Positions 24,598-33,546 of a stretch of 64,000 nucleotides of DNA are shown piece by piece. The first letter of the stretch is position 1, and every line of letters begins with the position of its first letter. The DNA comes from Myxococcales bacterium (GTDB lineage: Bacteria > Myxococcota_A > Polyangia > Fen-1088). A program made the translations under genes and the position numbers. The notes beneath the pieces are model-generated. The model worked only from the letters and a program-made list of their open reading frames with translations. It did no database searches and was not told where the DNA came from. The stretch is from NCBI GenBank assembly GCA_022184915.1, contig JAGTJU010000011.1:1-64000 (forward strand), in the 5' to 3' direction.

Positions 24598-26850
24598 ACT
24601 GCCGTAGCGCTTGCGCACGAGCATGACGATGGCGTCTTTCGCGCAGGTCTCGCAATACCCAAAGCGGGATGTGAGCGTACTCAAGGTGGTGCGGCAAACG
24701 CCCAGGGTCTCGCGATCCAGTCCCGATTCACCGTCCGTGAGGAACTGAAGAAGGCTTTCGTTGATCTTTCGGATCTTGCGTTTGTTGTCACTGAAGAAGG
24801 CCTCCCGCAGTCGTTCGATGTGACGGGGAAAGATCGATTCGAGGTCGGGCTTGCGGTTGGGGTGGTCCACCGACCATGCGCCGATGCGCGAGATGACGTC
24901 GCGCCGGAACTCGTCTCGTTTGCTTCCCGTGCCCACGTCGAGCAGCCGTTCGATCTCGGCCATGAAGTCTTCGTTTGCCGGTTCTTCCTTGCGGGTCATC
25001 GGGTTGTCTACCTTTTCGCCCTTGAGCCAAGCCGAGACCTGCGAAACGTAGCGGCTGAACTGGTCCAGGTATCGACCTTCGTCCACGAGGCCCATCGACA
25101 CGCGCACCTCGTGATCGATGCGATCCATGAGCTTGTCACGAACCTGGAAAACGAACTTCCGGTGTTCGTGGTATCCGCCTGACACGGGCTCCTGTTTGAG
25201 GAACTCGTAGACCGACACCGCCTTGACGAGCTCCTCGAGTTCGTCGAGAACTCCAAAGGGAGAGAGGCATCCGTACCGGGGGCTCTGCCCTGCGTTCATG
25301 ATCATCAGCTTCATCTCCCGGGGCGAGGCTCCTGAGCGGCCCTCGTAGTTCGGATAGCCATCCGACTCCTTGGCCACCTTTTCCCGTTCTGAGCGCAGAT
25401 CGCGAAGCTGATCGGAGGTGTAGCCCTCAGGCAGCTCGTCGCCCGCGTAGAGCAGCGCCTTGTCCATGGGCGACAGGCGTCCCACGAGATCGGCGGTGTT
25501 CTTGGCGTACTTTTCGATCATGGGCTTGCGCATGCGCGTGAGGACCGCCCACAGCGCGGCCACCCAGGCGACGTGGGGGGCGACGTGGCCGCTGCCACCG
25601 CTCATGACGGATTGGATGTGCGCCTCGTAGATTTGCTGCTCGACCTTGTAGTCGAGTAGGTAGGGCGCCCGCACCAGCTCCATGCGTCCCTTGAAGGACT
25701 GAAACTCGGGGATCTCCTTGAACGCTGCCAGGTAGCCCTCGTTCGACGAGGCCAAAAAGACGGTGTCGACCTGCAAGGTGACGGCATCAAGTGAAACCTG
25801 TCCGTCTTCCACGGTGCCAAGCAGGTACTTGAAGGCATCGAGCGGCCGCTTGAGCAAGTCTGCGTACTCCACCAGGCCCCGGTTGGCGTCGACGAGTTCG
25901 CCCTGGTACTCGTATAGCGGAAGCGCGCTGATGGCAGGTGGCAATCCCGCGAGGTTTTTGCCCACGGTAAGTTGCCGAGCCGAGGCGTCCACGGCCAGCT
26001 GCGGCCCCACGGTCGCAACCCCGACCCGGTAACGGCGGGACAGGTAGAAGCGCTCGACCTGGACGTGACGAAGCACCTTCGAGAGGTCCCCGTGGTACGT
26101 CACCAGCAGCGCCTCGTACACCTGTCGGTTGCGAGGGCTGAGGTCTCCTTCGAGCAGGATCTCCGCTGGACGAAAGCCATCGGACATGGGCCCCGCCAGC
26201 AATTCGTCGAGCAAGGCGCGACGTCGCTCCCGCGGAATCAGGAGGAGCGGATGGTCCTTGAGCTCGTCGACCAGCTTCGACTCCACGAGGTCTTCGTCGA
26301 GCGTCGCGTACGAATCGCCCACCGGCGCGGGCTCGGGGCCCCGATCCCCGAACCCTATGCCGCCCTTGACGAGCTTCTGAACGGGGAAAATCCAGTTGAA
26401 GCGATAGAGCGCGCCCGCGGGGAGGCTCGCGTAATGTTCCATAGCGCGCTGCACACATGAAATGAACGTAGACTTGGCGCTTCCATTGGGGCCATGCAGC
26501 AGAATAAGCCGATTGGTCGTTCCCTCACGGGCAAAGTTCGCCAGCAGGCGGTAAACGGAATTTTGCACCTCTTCCTGCCCCATGAGGTGGTCGCGACCGC
26601 CGTCCCAGGGACAGTCGAAGAGGCGGAAGCGCTTTTGGGGACCTCGGGGGCCTGTGACCGTCTCCGTGCCGAAGTGATCGAAGACGTCGCGGACGTACTC
26701 GGCGGCGGAGCGGGCCTGTTGTTGGGGGCTTTCGCCGAAAAGGGTCAAATACTCGCCGAACGACATGACGCGGCGATTTTGGGCGTAGGTGTCGCGGGTG
26801 TCGGAAGCGAGCGTCCCAAGCCAATTTCTGGCATCGAAGGTATCGACCAT
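24592..26850 (-). CDS. prkA: PrkA-family serine protein kinase / AAA+ protein
   Basis: About 752 residues. The N-terminal AAA+ domain has Walker A LLHGPNGSAKST (about 120), preceded by GQEEVQNSVYRLLANFA. PrkA-specific segments run through the middle (FLASSNEGYLAAFKE; IYEAHIQSVM). The C-terminal PrkA domain runs from about 510 to 700. Cys residues close the protein (CETCAKD). In Bacillus and enterics PrkA/YeaG is linked to stress and stationary-phase control and may act as an AAA+ protease as well as a kinase. Its usual partners YeaH and SpoVR are not in the window. The start is taken at ATG 26850; an upstream ATG at 26970 collides with the divergent gene. Confidence 0.9.
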   Translation of the reverse strand: MVDTFDARNWLGTLASDTRDTYAQNRRVMSFGEYLTLFGESPQQQARSAAEYVRDVFDHFGTETVTGPRGPQKRFRLFDCPWDGGRDHLMGQEEVQNSVYRLLANFAREGTTNRLILLHGPNGSAKSTFISCVQRAMEHYASLPAGALYRFNWIFPVQKLVKGGIGFGDRGPEPAPVGDSYATLDEDLVESKLVDELKDHPLLLIPRERRRALLDELLAGPMSDGFRPAEILLEGDLSPRNRQVYEALLVTYHGDLSKVLRHVQVERFYLSRRYRVGVATVGPQLAVDASARQLTVGKNLAGLPPAISALPLYEYQGELVDANRGLVEYADLLKRPLDAFKYLLGTVEDGQVSLDAVTLQVDTVFLASSNEGYLAAFKEIPEFQSFKGRMELVRAPYLLDYKVEQQIYEAHIQSVMSGGSGHVAPHVAWVAALWAVLTRMRKPMIEKYAKNTADLVGRLSPMDKALLYAGDELPEGYTSDQLRDLRSEREKVAKESDGYPNYEGRSGASPREMKLMIMNAGQSPRYGCLSPFGVLDELEELVKAVSVYEFLKQEPVSGGYHEHRKFVFQVRDKLMDRIDHEVRVSMGLVDEGRYLDQFSRYVSQVSAWLKGEKVDNPMTRKEEPANEDFMAEIERLLDVGTGSKRDEFRRDVISRIGAWSVDHPNRKPDLESIFPRHIERLREAFFSDNKRKIRKINESLLQFLTDGESGLDRETLGVCRTTLSTLTSRFGYCETCAKDAIVMLVRKRYGSS

Positions 26851-26968
26851 GAATTGTTTGCCGATGTAAGGGTGGATGCCGACGAGAACATCGGCAGGTT
26901 GACCGTTTACGCCACTGGCCTTTGCATAACTTCCCCGAGGGCCACGTCCAAAGTATAGAGGTAACGAC

Positions 26969-27700
26969 ATGAAAGCTCACTTTTCCCTGATCGCGCTGCT
27001 GTCCGTCTCGCTGGGTTCCGGCTCCGCTGTGGCTGCGAGCGCAAAGGCAAAGAGGTCCGCGAAAGTCACCACGGCCGTGGTGCGAGCCCCCGCGGAAGAG
27101 CCCAGCTCACCCGTCGTTCCGGCTCCTCCGAACTCTCACCCCATGGAGGATCTCAGGAAGTCCCACGTCAAGCTGCAGAAGCTTCTTGGCAAAACGAGCC
27201 CTTCCTGGTCGCCGGAAAGCGACGCGAAGTCGCAGGAAATTCGCCAGCTCGTCAACAGCTTCCTCGACTTTCAGGAGCTGGCCACTCGGGCTCTGTCGAA
27301 GCACTGGGACGCCCTTCCGCCGACCAAGCGTGGGGAGTTTGTAACCACCCTGCGAGAGTTGGTGGAACGCAACTACATCGACCAGATGAGCGGCGGTAAG
27401 GCCAGTTACAAGCTGACCTGGGGCGGTGAAGAGCTCGAGCCTACCGAGGCGAAGGTGACCGCCACGTTGAACACCACGGCACGGGGCAAACCCATCGAGA
27501 TGTCCCTCGAGTACCGGATGGTACACAAGCAGCGGGGCTGGGTGGTCTACGACGTCGTGACAGACGAGCAGAGCCTGCTTGAGACCTACCGGTCCGAGTT
27601 CAACAAGGTCATCAAGAAAGAATCCTTCGACGCGCTCCTCGAGAAGCTCAAGCAGAAGCTGGCCGAAAAGCGTGAGATCGCGGCAGCGAAGACGAAGTGA
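26969..27700 (+). CDS. MlaC-family phospholipid-binding ABC transport auxiliary protein
   Basis: 243 residues with a signal peptide (HFSLIALLSVSLGSGSAVA). The mature part matches the MlaC/Ttg2D periplasmic lipid carrier: IRQLVNSFLDFQELATRALSKHW, PPTKRGEFVTTLRELVERNYI and GWVVYDVVTDEQSLLETYRSEF. MlaC shuttles phospholipids between the outer and inner membranes. The mlaEFD transporter genes are not nearby. The ATG has AGAGG 7 nt upstream. A promoter may lie in the 118 bp shared with prkA (TTGACC about 70 nt upstream). The next gene starts with GTG overlapping its stop. Confidence 0.88.
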   Translation: MKAHFSLIALLSVSLGSGSAVAASAKAKRSAKVTTAVVRAPAEEPSSPVVPAPPNSHPMEDLRKSHVKLQKLLGKTSPSWSPESDAKSQEIRQLVNSFLDFQELATRALSKHWDALPPTKRGEFVTTLRELVERNYIDQMSGGKASYKLTWGGEELEPTEAKVTATLNTTARGKPIEMSLEYRMVHKQRGWVVYDVVTDEQSLLETYRSEFNKVIKKESFDALLEKLKQKLAEKREIAAAKTK

Positions 27701-29139
27701 TCTATCTTCGGGCCGTGACGACCGCCCGCGAGGCCGCGCATGGAGTTCCCCTGGGTCGAAAGATCCGGGGGATTTGTTTTTTGTCGTTGGCGATGGGGGC
27801 CTTTGCCCTCGCGGGCTGCTCCGACGAGTGCTGCACCTTCGACGGGGAGCCGATCGCCCTACGAGCGACTCCGGACGGCGCGTTGTGGTTCCGGGTGCGG
27901 GCCGAGGGAAGGCAAGGCTACGTTCTCATCGATACCGCGACGCCCGTGAACTTGTGGCAAAGCCGCTCGGGGCGCACCGAGGCGCTGGCACCGCGGTCTT
28001 TCGAGGTCCTCTCCGCGGTGAACGAGGTACCTGTTCTCCGGGCTGTGTTTCGTGACGTCTGGTTCGTGGGGGTGCCCTTGGCCGCCCCCCCCACGCTCGA
28101 TGGGCCTGTGTTCGGGGTCTTGGGGGGCGAATTTTGGCGAAGCTTCTCGCCCGTCCTCGATGCCAACGAGGACATGCAAGTCCCTACCCTCAGCATGGCC
28201 TTGCGCCAGCCCGCCGGCACGGGCTTTCTGGACACCTCGCGGTACGCGGTCCTTGAAATGGACCCGCTAGGAGGTGGACAGCTCGATGTCGAGGGAGAGC
28301 CCGACTTCCTCGGTTTGCGCGGGCCCCACCAGTTTCCAGGGTCGCAGCTCGTGGTGCGCGCCTGTGCTTCGCCAGCGCCCTTCACCCCCACGGACACGGC
28401 TCTACCTACCTGCTGCCAAGGTGACGAGCGGAGGCTGGCCACCGGTGTGAATTTGGCCTTGGCCGTCAGCACGGGGCTTGGCCCCTTGGTGTTGTCTCGC
28501 TCAGCTTGGGAGCGCGTCGCCACGGCCACAGGGGGCCCGCCGGCGAGCCCCGCCGGGCCCGCGATCGACGTGTTTCATCCGGCTCTGGCCGCTCCCCTGT
28601 CCGGCTTCGGCGCCAGCTTGCCGCGCCTGGCGCTCGTGAATCTGGAAAGCTCCGTAGGCCAGGACCCCGGCGCGTGTGTCGAGCTGGGGCGTGCACGGCG
28701 CACCGAGCTCGTGTCCATGAGCCAGGCCCAGAGCTCATCCCTTGCGCATTGTGCGGAGCCCTGCGACCAAGACCCACGCAGCCCGGGAACGGCCCTGTCG
28801 AGCGCTGCGTACGCGGAGCTTTCAGGGGACATTCCCGTGGTCGTGGTCGACGATTCCGTGGCCCTGTTGCAAGCCCTTCGGGCCGAAATCCGGCCGGAAG
28901 GGCCTGAGCTCGATGGGCTGATCGGCGCCGCGGCCCTCAAGTCTTTACGCATTGAGCTCGATTATCGTCCCAGGCCCGCTCGCCTGATCCTGTCCTGCCA
29001 GCCGAGTGCGTCACAAACATGCCGCGCCGTCGGACGCTGTCCCCGCCTTCCCAACGAAGACTCGACCCGGGTCTGTTTCGACTTGACCCGGCATCGGCTT
29101 CCCGAGACCTGCGACAATCGCGGCGACGCCTGCGATTGA
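27697..29139 (+). CDS. Putative lipoprotein with degenerate aspartyl-protease-like fold
   Basis: 480 residues. A basic N-terminus and a hydrophobic stretch end in LAGC (lipobox at about 38-41). GYVLIDTATPVNLW at about residue 75 sits where retropepsins have DTG. Near the C-terminus, LDGLIGAAALKSLRIELDYRPRPARLIL (about 407-434) looks like the closing IG-hydrophobic-beta element of that fold. The catalytic DTG reads DTA, so activity is doubtful. The C-terminal about 40 residues are Cys-rich (CRAVGRCP, CFDL, CDNRGDACD). The GTG start overlaps the mlaC-like stop (GTGA). Function not known. Confidence 0.7.
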   Translation: MIYLRAVTTAREAAHGVPLGRKIRGICFLSLAMGAFALAGCSDECCTFDGEPIALRATPDGALWFRVRAEGRQGYVLIDTATPVNLWQSRSGRTEALAPRSFEVLSAVNEVPVLRAVFRDVWFVGVPLAAPPTLDGPVFGVLGGEFWRSFSPVLDANEDMQVPTLSMALRQPAGTGFLDTSRYAVLEMDPLGGGQLDVEGEPDFLGLRGPHQFPGSQLVVRACASPAPFTPTDTALPTCCQGDERRLATGVNLALAVSTGLGPLVLSRSAWERVATATGGPPASPAGPAIDVFHPALAAPLSGFGASLPRLALVNLESSVGQDPGACVELGRARRTELVSMSQAQSSSLAHCAEPCDQDPRSPGTALSSAAYAELSGDIPVVVVDDSVALLQALRAEIRPEGPELDGLIGAAALKSLRIELDYRPRPARLILSCQPSASQTCRAVGRCPRLPNEDSTRVCFDLTRHRLPETCDNRGDACD

Positions 29140-30137
29140 ACGTCGGTACGCGCGCCCTCGTGATGGCGTTGTTGGCGTGGGTCGTCTTGGGCGGCGGCGT
29201 AGCTCCAGCTCACGGGCAGCCGCCGGAGAGCCCCTCGACGGAGGCCGGGGCTCTAGACACCAAAAAAGCCCGGCGTCGCGCGAAGCGGAGCCCCGCCAGG
29301 CCGTCACCGCCTCCCAGCGCCGCCCCCCCGGAGAAGGCCCCGGAGCCAGCCAAGAAGGCACCCGTGAGTGCTTCCGTTTCCGACACGTCGATTTTCGAGG
29401 GCACACCTGCCCTCGCGGGCGATCTTTTGCCCGAGCTCTCCGACAGCACGCCTCCTTCCAAGATCGCGATTACCTCGTTCGTCGTCGAAGGCGACGAGGC
29501 CCCGGCGGCGCTTCGGTACCAGCTGCAGGACGGTTTCGTGTTGGGCCTGGTGCGGGCGGGCGTGAGGGTGATCGACCCCGAAGACCTCAAGAGCCGACTC
29601 GACGACGAGCCAGAGCTACTCGGCTGCGACAGCTCTCCCTGTCTCAAGCAGCTGGGACAGCTCGTGGGCGTCCGCCACGTGGTGCGTGTGGTGGTCGTCG
29701 TGACAGGCAATAGCTACCGCATGACGGCCCGGGTGTTTCGAACCACCGGCGCGGCTCCGGCAGCGCTTCCTGTCGAAACGCAGTCCCGCTTCTGCGACGT
29801 ATGCACCGTGACGGAAGCCCGTGAGGCCATGCTCAGGTTGGCGGACGGCGTGCGCGTGCCGGACGAGCCCCGCCTGCTCGATCCCGATCGTCCTCTGCCT
29901 CCCCTGCAAGCCCCTTGGTCGAAACGGGTCGGCCTTTCGGCCTTGGTTGCCGGGGTGGCCTCGATTGCGCTCGGCACGGTGATCTTGTCGGCCTCGGGAG
30001 GCTCGGACAAGGGCCTCCACGCGCTGGGCGGCGCCTTCATGGGCGCCGGGGCGCTGGGCTCCGTCTCGGGCTTGTACCTTTACGGGGAAGCCCTCCGCCG
30101 CCGTCCTGTCCTGGGCCCGACACCTTCCGCACCCTGA
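29136..30137 (+). CDS. Secreted protein with CsgG/TolB-N-like domain, function unknown
   Basis: About 333 residues. A TTG at 29136 overlaps the previous stop (TTGA) and gives a signal peptide with a positive charge (TRALVMALLAWVVLGGGVAPAHGQ); ATG 29163 is the alternative. A Pro/Lys/Ala-rich linker follows. A domain at about 110-250 begins PSKIAITSFVVEGDEAP and contains CDSSPCLKQLGQLVGVRHVVRVVVVVTG, a pattern seen in many myxobacterial secreted proteins that resemble the CsgG/TolB-N fold. Two hydrophobic segments lie near the C-terminus (about 265-315). It probably works in the envelope with its coupled upstream lipoprotein. Confidence 0.7.
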   Translation: MNVGTRALVMALLAWVVLGGGVAPAHGQPPESPSTEAGALDTKKARRRAKRSPARPSPPPSAAPPEKAPEPAKKAPVSASVSDTSIFEGTPALAGDLLPELSDSTPPSKIAITSFVVEGDEAPAALRYQLQDGFVLGLVRAGVRVIDPEDLKSRLDDEPELLGCDSSPCLKQLGQLVGVRHVVRVVVVVTGNSYRMTARVFRTTGAAPAALPVETQSRFCDVCTVTEAREAMLRLADGVRVPDEPRLLDPDRPLPPLQAPWSKRVGLSALVAGVASIALGTVILSASGGSDKGLHALGGAFMGAGALGSVSGLYLYGEALRRRPVLGPTPSAP

Positions 30138-30138
30138 G

Positions 30139-31074
30139 TCAGCGAGCGCTACCTCGCACGCGAAAACGAGCGGGCATGTCTTCGAGCGGGCGTAAGGCCA
30201 CGCGGCGCACGAACAATTCGGCCCCTTCCGACAACAGTTGCAGCGCGCCGGATGTAACAGGGGTTTCCTCCGCGGCGTCGGTCCGCCGCGCACGCGCCAA
30301 CGACAGCGTGAGAGCGCCGTTGGTGAGGAAAGCCACTTCGCTGCCCACCACGAGCGCCTCGGACACGTTCCAGTCACCAAAGGTGCGTTCGTAGTCCGAG
30401 CTCTTCACGACGCGCGGATCGGATTCGGGCAGAGGCAACGTCTCGGGCGGGTGTCCTCCCGCGTAAACGTAGAGTGGGGTGCCCATGAACCTCTCGCGGC
30501 GAGAAGGCACGTCGACCTTGAGGCCTCGTCCCACCCAGAGGTCCCCGCAGGAGCCTTCCTGAAGATCGAGTTCGAGGCCGCTGGCCCAAGGCTTCTGCGG
30601 CCCGAACGGGGTCAGGTCGAGCTGAGAGTGGACCACGAGCCCGCTCGAGCGGCGCAGGTGGATCCGAGGTGCCCACTTGGCTTCGCCCCAGCGCCATTCC
30701 ACGCGGAGCCGATAGTTTTGGTACACGGCCTCGGAGACGAGGGCGCCGAAGCGCTCGCCAGAGATGCGCAAGAGGGTGCGGGGGCTGCCCTTGCGCGGGG
30801 TGTCCTCGACCACCGAAAACACCTGCGGGTCTTCGGTTCCGCCTCGGCCCGGGCTGGCGGGCGGTTCGGCGGGGGCCAAGCGGGGTTGCCAACCTGAAAA
30901 GTCTTGGCCGTTCCAAAGCTCCGTCCACGTCCCCTCCGTCTCCCCGCGCGGGGCCCGTGCGGGCGTGGCGCTTCGCTTGGAACGGCCGGCGTGGGCCGGG
31001 AGCTGCAAGGGCGGCGCAAGGGCGGCGCCCAGGGTCGAGGTGCAGGCGAGCTGAAGCAGGCGTCTTCGGTTCAT
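30139..31074 (-). CDS. DUF1080 (3-keto-disaccharide hydrolase-like) protein with Tat signal
   Basis: 311 residues. The N-terminus MNRRRLLQLACTSTLGAALA is a twin-arginine-like export signal. The mature domain begins WTELWNGQDFSGWQPR, the typical opening of DUF1080, and continues with LRVEWRWGEAKWAPRIHLRRSSGLVVHSQ and DWNVSEALVVGSEVAFLTNGALT. This family has a jelly-roll lectin-like fold; some members are 3-keto-glycoside hydrolases. The substrate cannot be told from sequence. It is convergent with the gene at 29136, one base apart. Confidence 0.82.
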   Translation of the reverse strand: MNRRRLLQLACTSTLGAALAPPLQLPAHAGRSKRSATPARAPRGETEGTWTELWNGQDFSGWQPRLAPAEPPASPGRGGTEDPQVFSVVEDTPRKGSPRTLLRISGERFGALVSEAVYQNYRLRVEWRWGEAKWAPRIHLRRSSGLVVHSQLDLTPFGPQKPWASGLELDLQEGSCGDLWVGRGLKVDVPSRRERFMGTPLYVYAGGHPPETLPLPESDPRVVKSSDYERTFGDWNVSEALVVGSEVAFLTNGALTLSLARARRTDAAEETPVTSGALQLLSEGAELFVRRVALRPLEDMPARFRVRGSAR

Positions 31075-31130
31075 GGGACGTGAGTCTGGGTGTCGACGGT
31101 GAGCGAAAGAGGCTTCTTCACGTGCCCGGT

Positions 31131-31487
31131 TCAAGCGTCGAGGCGGAACTTTCGACCGAGCTGCGGATCGCGCTGGCGGGGAACGGCGGGGCCCAGACCA
31201 CCCGGCTTTGGTACGGGTCCCGCAGGTGTGGCGGCAGGCTCTTCGGGCGTCGAGGCCGGAACCGGGGCCTTCGGCGCGGCGGCCTTCTTGAGGGGGGCGG
31301 GCGTGGGGACGGCAGCTGCGGGCTCGTAGGGCTTGAAGATCGGCTTTGCCCTGACGCACACATCCGACGCACACTTTTGGAACTCGAGACAATCCGCGTC
31401 GACCTTGCAGGTCCCGTCGTACCGCTTGCGCGATTTACACCCGGGCACGAGCAGCAGTGCCAAGAGGCACATCCAGACCCAACGCAT
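31131..31487 (-). CDS. Small Cys-containing putative lipoprotein
   Basis: 118 residues. The signal MRWVWMCLLALLLVPGC has a clear lipobox (VPGC). A small Cys-rich module follows (YDGTCKVDADCLEFQKCASDVCVRAK, residues 23-48), then a Pro/Ala/Lys-rich tail. The module has the Cys spacing of many myxobacterial surface proteins and of the lipoprotein at 19396. The start ATG at 31487 lies 9 nt after a perfect -10 box, so the mRNA should have almost no leader. Function not known. Confidence 0.75.
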   Translation of the reverse strand: MRWVWMCLLALLLVPGCKSRKRYDGTCKVDADCLEFQKCASDVCVRAKPIFKPYEPAAAVPTPAPLKKAAAPKAPVPASTPEEPAATPAGPVPKPGGLGPAVPRQRDPQLGRKFRLDA

Positions 31488-31496
31488 GACCACCAA

Positions 31497-31525
31497 ATTA
31501 TATACCCGCTCTTGGTAACGGTCAC
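31497..31525 (-). promoter_or_regulatory. Promoter of the small lipoprotein, nearly leaderless
   Basis: -35 GTGACC, 17-bp spacer, -10 TATAAT (perfect), then 9 nt to the ATG at 31487. GGTGG in those 9 nt could still act as a ribosome binding site only if transcription begins unusually close to the -10 box. Confidence 0.65.
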
Positions 31526-31576
31526 CTTTTGTGGCCATTTCCCAGAGCGGGGCGATGTAGGCTGTGGCGCTCAGCC

Positions 31577-32572
31577 TTACTCCCCTGACCGCGCCCCCGC
31601 GGCGTCTTGCTGAGTCTGCCGGCGCTGCTGCAAGAAAGTGAGGATCTGGGCAAAACGCCGCTCGAGCGTTTGCCATGCGTCCGTGCCGATCTCGAGCCCC
31701 ACGTGGGCCTTCGTACCTGTCACGTCGTAGCGGAGGGCCTCGAGGACTCCGGAGACGCCCAGGACCTTGAGTTGGGGACGCATGGCGAGGGCCTCGGTAC
31801 GCTGGGCCAACGCGAAGACCACGGCTCTCGCATCGGCCTCCGTGGCGGCTTGCCCCACGGCCACCACGTGGAGGTCGTCTCGCCCGCCCGCCCGGAGCGC
31901 AAACCACGTGAGCTTCGCGGCCTCCGGGAACACGGACGCGAAGCGTGTCTGCATCTGCGGCGTGACCTCGACGAGCAACTCCAAAGCGACGGGGATGCCT
32001 GCAGGCCACGCACGGGTAAGCGCCTGGTTCGATGCGCGGTACCAGGGGGCGGACACGAAGGAGGTGCCAAGCCCTTCGGCTACATCGACGGCACGTTCCA
32101 CGGCCGCCCGCGGTCCCAGAGCCACCCTGCCGGCCTGAATCAGGGAAAGGCTTCGTTGCGAATCGCCCCAGAGGGGACGCTCGCGGTAGGCAGGCAGATC
32201 GCGTCCGGCGGCGATCTCCGATCGCGCGAGCGCGTCCTCGCCGAATCGGCCCTGGTAAATCCCCAGGTTCTCCTCGCCCCAGGCGTCCACGGCCACCAGT
32301 ACGGCGTGATCCACATCTTCGCTTTCGACGAACCCCTGGCGCTGGCGCAGCTCGCTCGCTGAGGTGCCCGCAGCGAGGGCCTCTTTCCAGGTAGTCCGCA
32401 ACCGGGCGTAGTCGATGTAGAGCACCGACACCGCCCCTGTCGGCACGGCCTTCATCAAGGGATGCGTGGGAGGCACCGGCACCCGGTCATCCTCCCGGGG
32501 GGGCCGGGGGGGCGACGCACAGGCCGAAGCGAAAAGTCCCGCAGCCAGCAGAGCCCGAAGTCGGGAACACAT
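31577..32572 (-). CDS. Putative lipoprotein of unknown function
   Basis: 331 residues. The signal LRALLAAGLFASAC ends in a lipobox-like SAC. The body reads like a soluble alpha/beta protein (AVSVLYIDYARLRTTWKEAL; LVAVDAWGEENLGIYQGRFGEDAL; FALRAGGRDDLHVVAVGQAATEADARAVV). This pattern occurs in uncharacterised myxobacterial lipoproteins. No catalytic motif was recognised. It follows tyrA by 10 bp on the same strand, so it is probably co-transcribed, but no link to aromatic synthesis is evident. Confidence 0.65.
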   Translation of the reverse strand: MCSRLRALLAAGLFASACASPPRPPREDDRVPVPPTHPLMKAVPTGAVSVLYIDYARLRTTWKEALAAGTSASELRQRQGFVESEDVDHAVLVAVDAWGEENLGIYQGRFGEDALARSEIAAGRDLPAYRERPLWGDSQRSLSLIQAGRVALGPRAAVERAVDVAEGLGTSFVSAPWYRASNQALTRAWPAGIPVALELLVEVTPQMQTRFASVFPEAAKLTWFALRAGGRDDLHVVAVGQAATEADARAVVFALAQRTEALAMRPQLKVLGVSGVLEALRYDVTGTKAHVGLEIGTDAWQTLERRFAQILTFLQQRRQTQQDAAGARSGE

Positions 32573-32582
32573 GGGGAGGGTC

Positions 32583-33482
32583 TCAGCTCCGCCGAGCGCC
32601 GTCGTCCACCAAGGTGCGGCGTGCCGCGCGGGCCACTCCCAAAAGCTCGGCGAGTGCCACCGCGTCCTCACGCTCGAGGGCGTCTCGCAGCAGGCCGAGG
32701 CTGGTGGAAAGTGCGTCCACGAGAGGCATGAGGTGGGGTTTGTTGGCGAGAAAGATATCCCGCCACACCGCGGGGGAAGACGCTGCGATCCTAGTCGTGT
32801 CCCGCAGGCTCGTGGGGCTCGCTCCTGCGGGCATCGCCTGCACGAGCGCCTCCGCTTGAGGCGCGAGGGCGTGCGCGAGCGCAAAGGCTGCGACGTGAGG
32901 CAGGTGGCTCGCCGCAGCCATGAACGCATCATGCGAGCGGGCCTCTGCCCGGACGGGCTTTGCGCCCACCGCCTCCCAGAGCGCGAAGGCTCGCTCGACG
33001 TCTGCGGGGCGGGCGCCATCGGTGCAAACCAGGCAAGGCTTCGCGGCGTACAGATCGCCCGTCGCGGCCGCAACGCCGGTCGCCTCGAGCCCGGCCAGCG
33101 GATGGCATCCCACGAAGCCCACCTCGGGGGGAAGTGCGCCCTTGACGTCTGCGATCACCCGGCTCTTGACGCTCCCAATGTCGATGACGAGACAGTCCGG
33201 ACGGAGTGCGGATGCCATCTGGCGCGCCAGAGCGCCCAAGCTGCCCACCGGGGCCGCCAGGATCACGAGATGCGCATCGGCGACCGCCGCTTCGGGGCTC
33301 GCGGCCATGCGATCGACGACCCCCTTTGCCATGGCCGGAAGACCGGCGGCAGGATCGAGATCGTAGCCCACCACGTGTTTCACGCAGCCAGCCTGGCGCG
33401 CGGCAAGCGCCAGTGAGCCCCCCATGTAGCCCACGCCCAACAGCGCGCCGGTCTCGAAGGTTGGGTGCGAGGTCGGTCCCAT
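32583..33482 (-). CDS. tyrA: Prephenate dehydrogenase
   Basis: About 299 residues. TyrA oxidatively decarboxylates prephenate to 4-hydroxyphenylpyruvate in tyrosine synthesis. The Rossmann motif GVGYMGGSLALAARQ is at about residue 15, with the acidic end of the second strand in VVGYDLD. Then come VILAAPVG, DIGSVKS (about 100), FVGCHPLAGLEATG (about 121) and the catalytic-region SHDAFMAAASHLPHVAAFALAHAL. There is no fused chorismate mutase or ACT domain. ATG 33482 gives the family start; a reading to 33515 would add 11 unconserved residues. Confidence 0.93.
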   Translation of the reverse strand: MGPTSHPTFETGALLGVGYMGGSLALAARQAGCVKHVVGYDLDPAAGLPAMAKGVVDRMAASPEAAVADAHLVILAAPVGSLGALARQMASALRPDCLVIDIGSVKSRVIADVKGALPPEVGFVGCHPLAGLEATGVAAATGDLYAAKPCLVCTDGARPADVERAFALWEAVGAKPVRAEARSHDAFMAAASHLPHVAAFALAHALAPQAEALVQAMPAGASPTSLRDTTRIAASSPAVWRDIFLANKPHLMPLVDALSTSLGLLRDALEREDAVALAELLGVARAARRTLVDDGARRS

Positions 33483-33546
33483 GCGGCACAGAGTAGCAGC
33501 CCGTGACGGAAGCATCCGACAGCTGGGAGGCTCCTCGAACGCCCGC

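Noticed and set aside
26940-26968. TATAGA 9 nt before the mlaC-like ATG as another leaderless promoter
   Set aside because: No -35 at proper distance, and AGAGG is a well-placed ribosome binding site 7 nt from the ATG.
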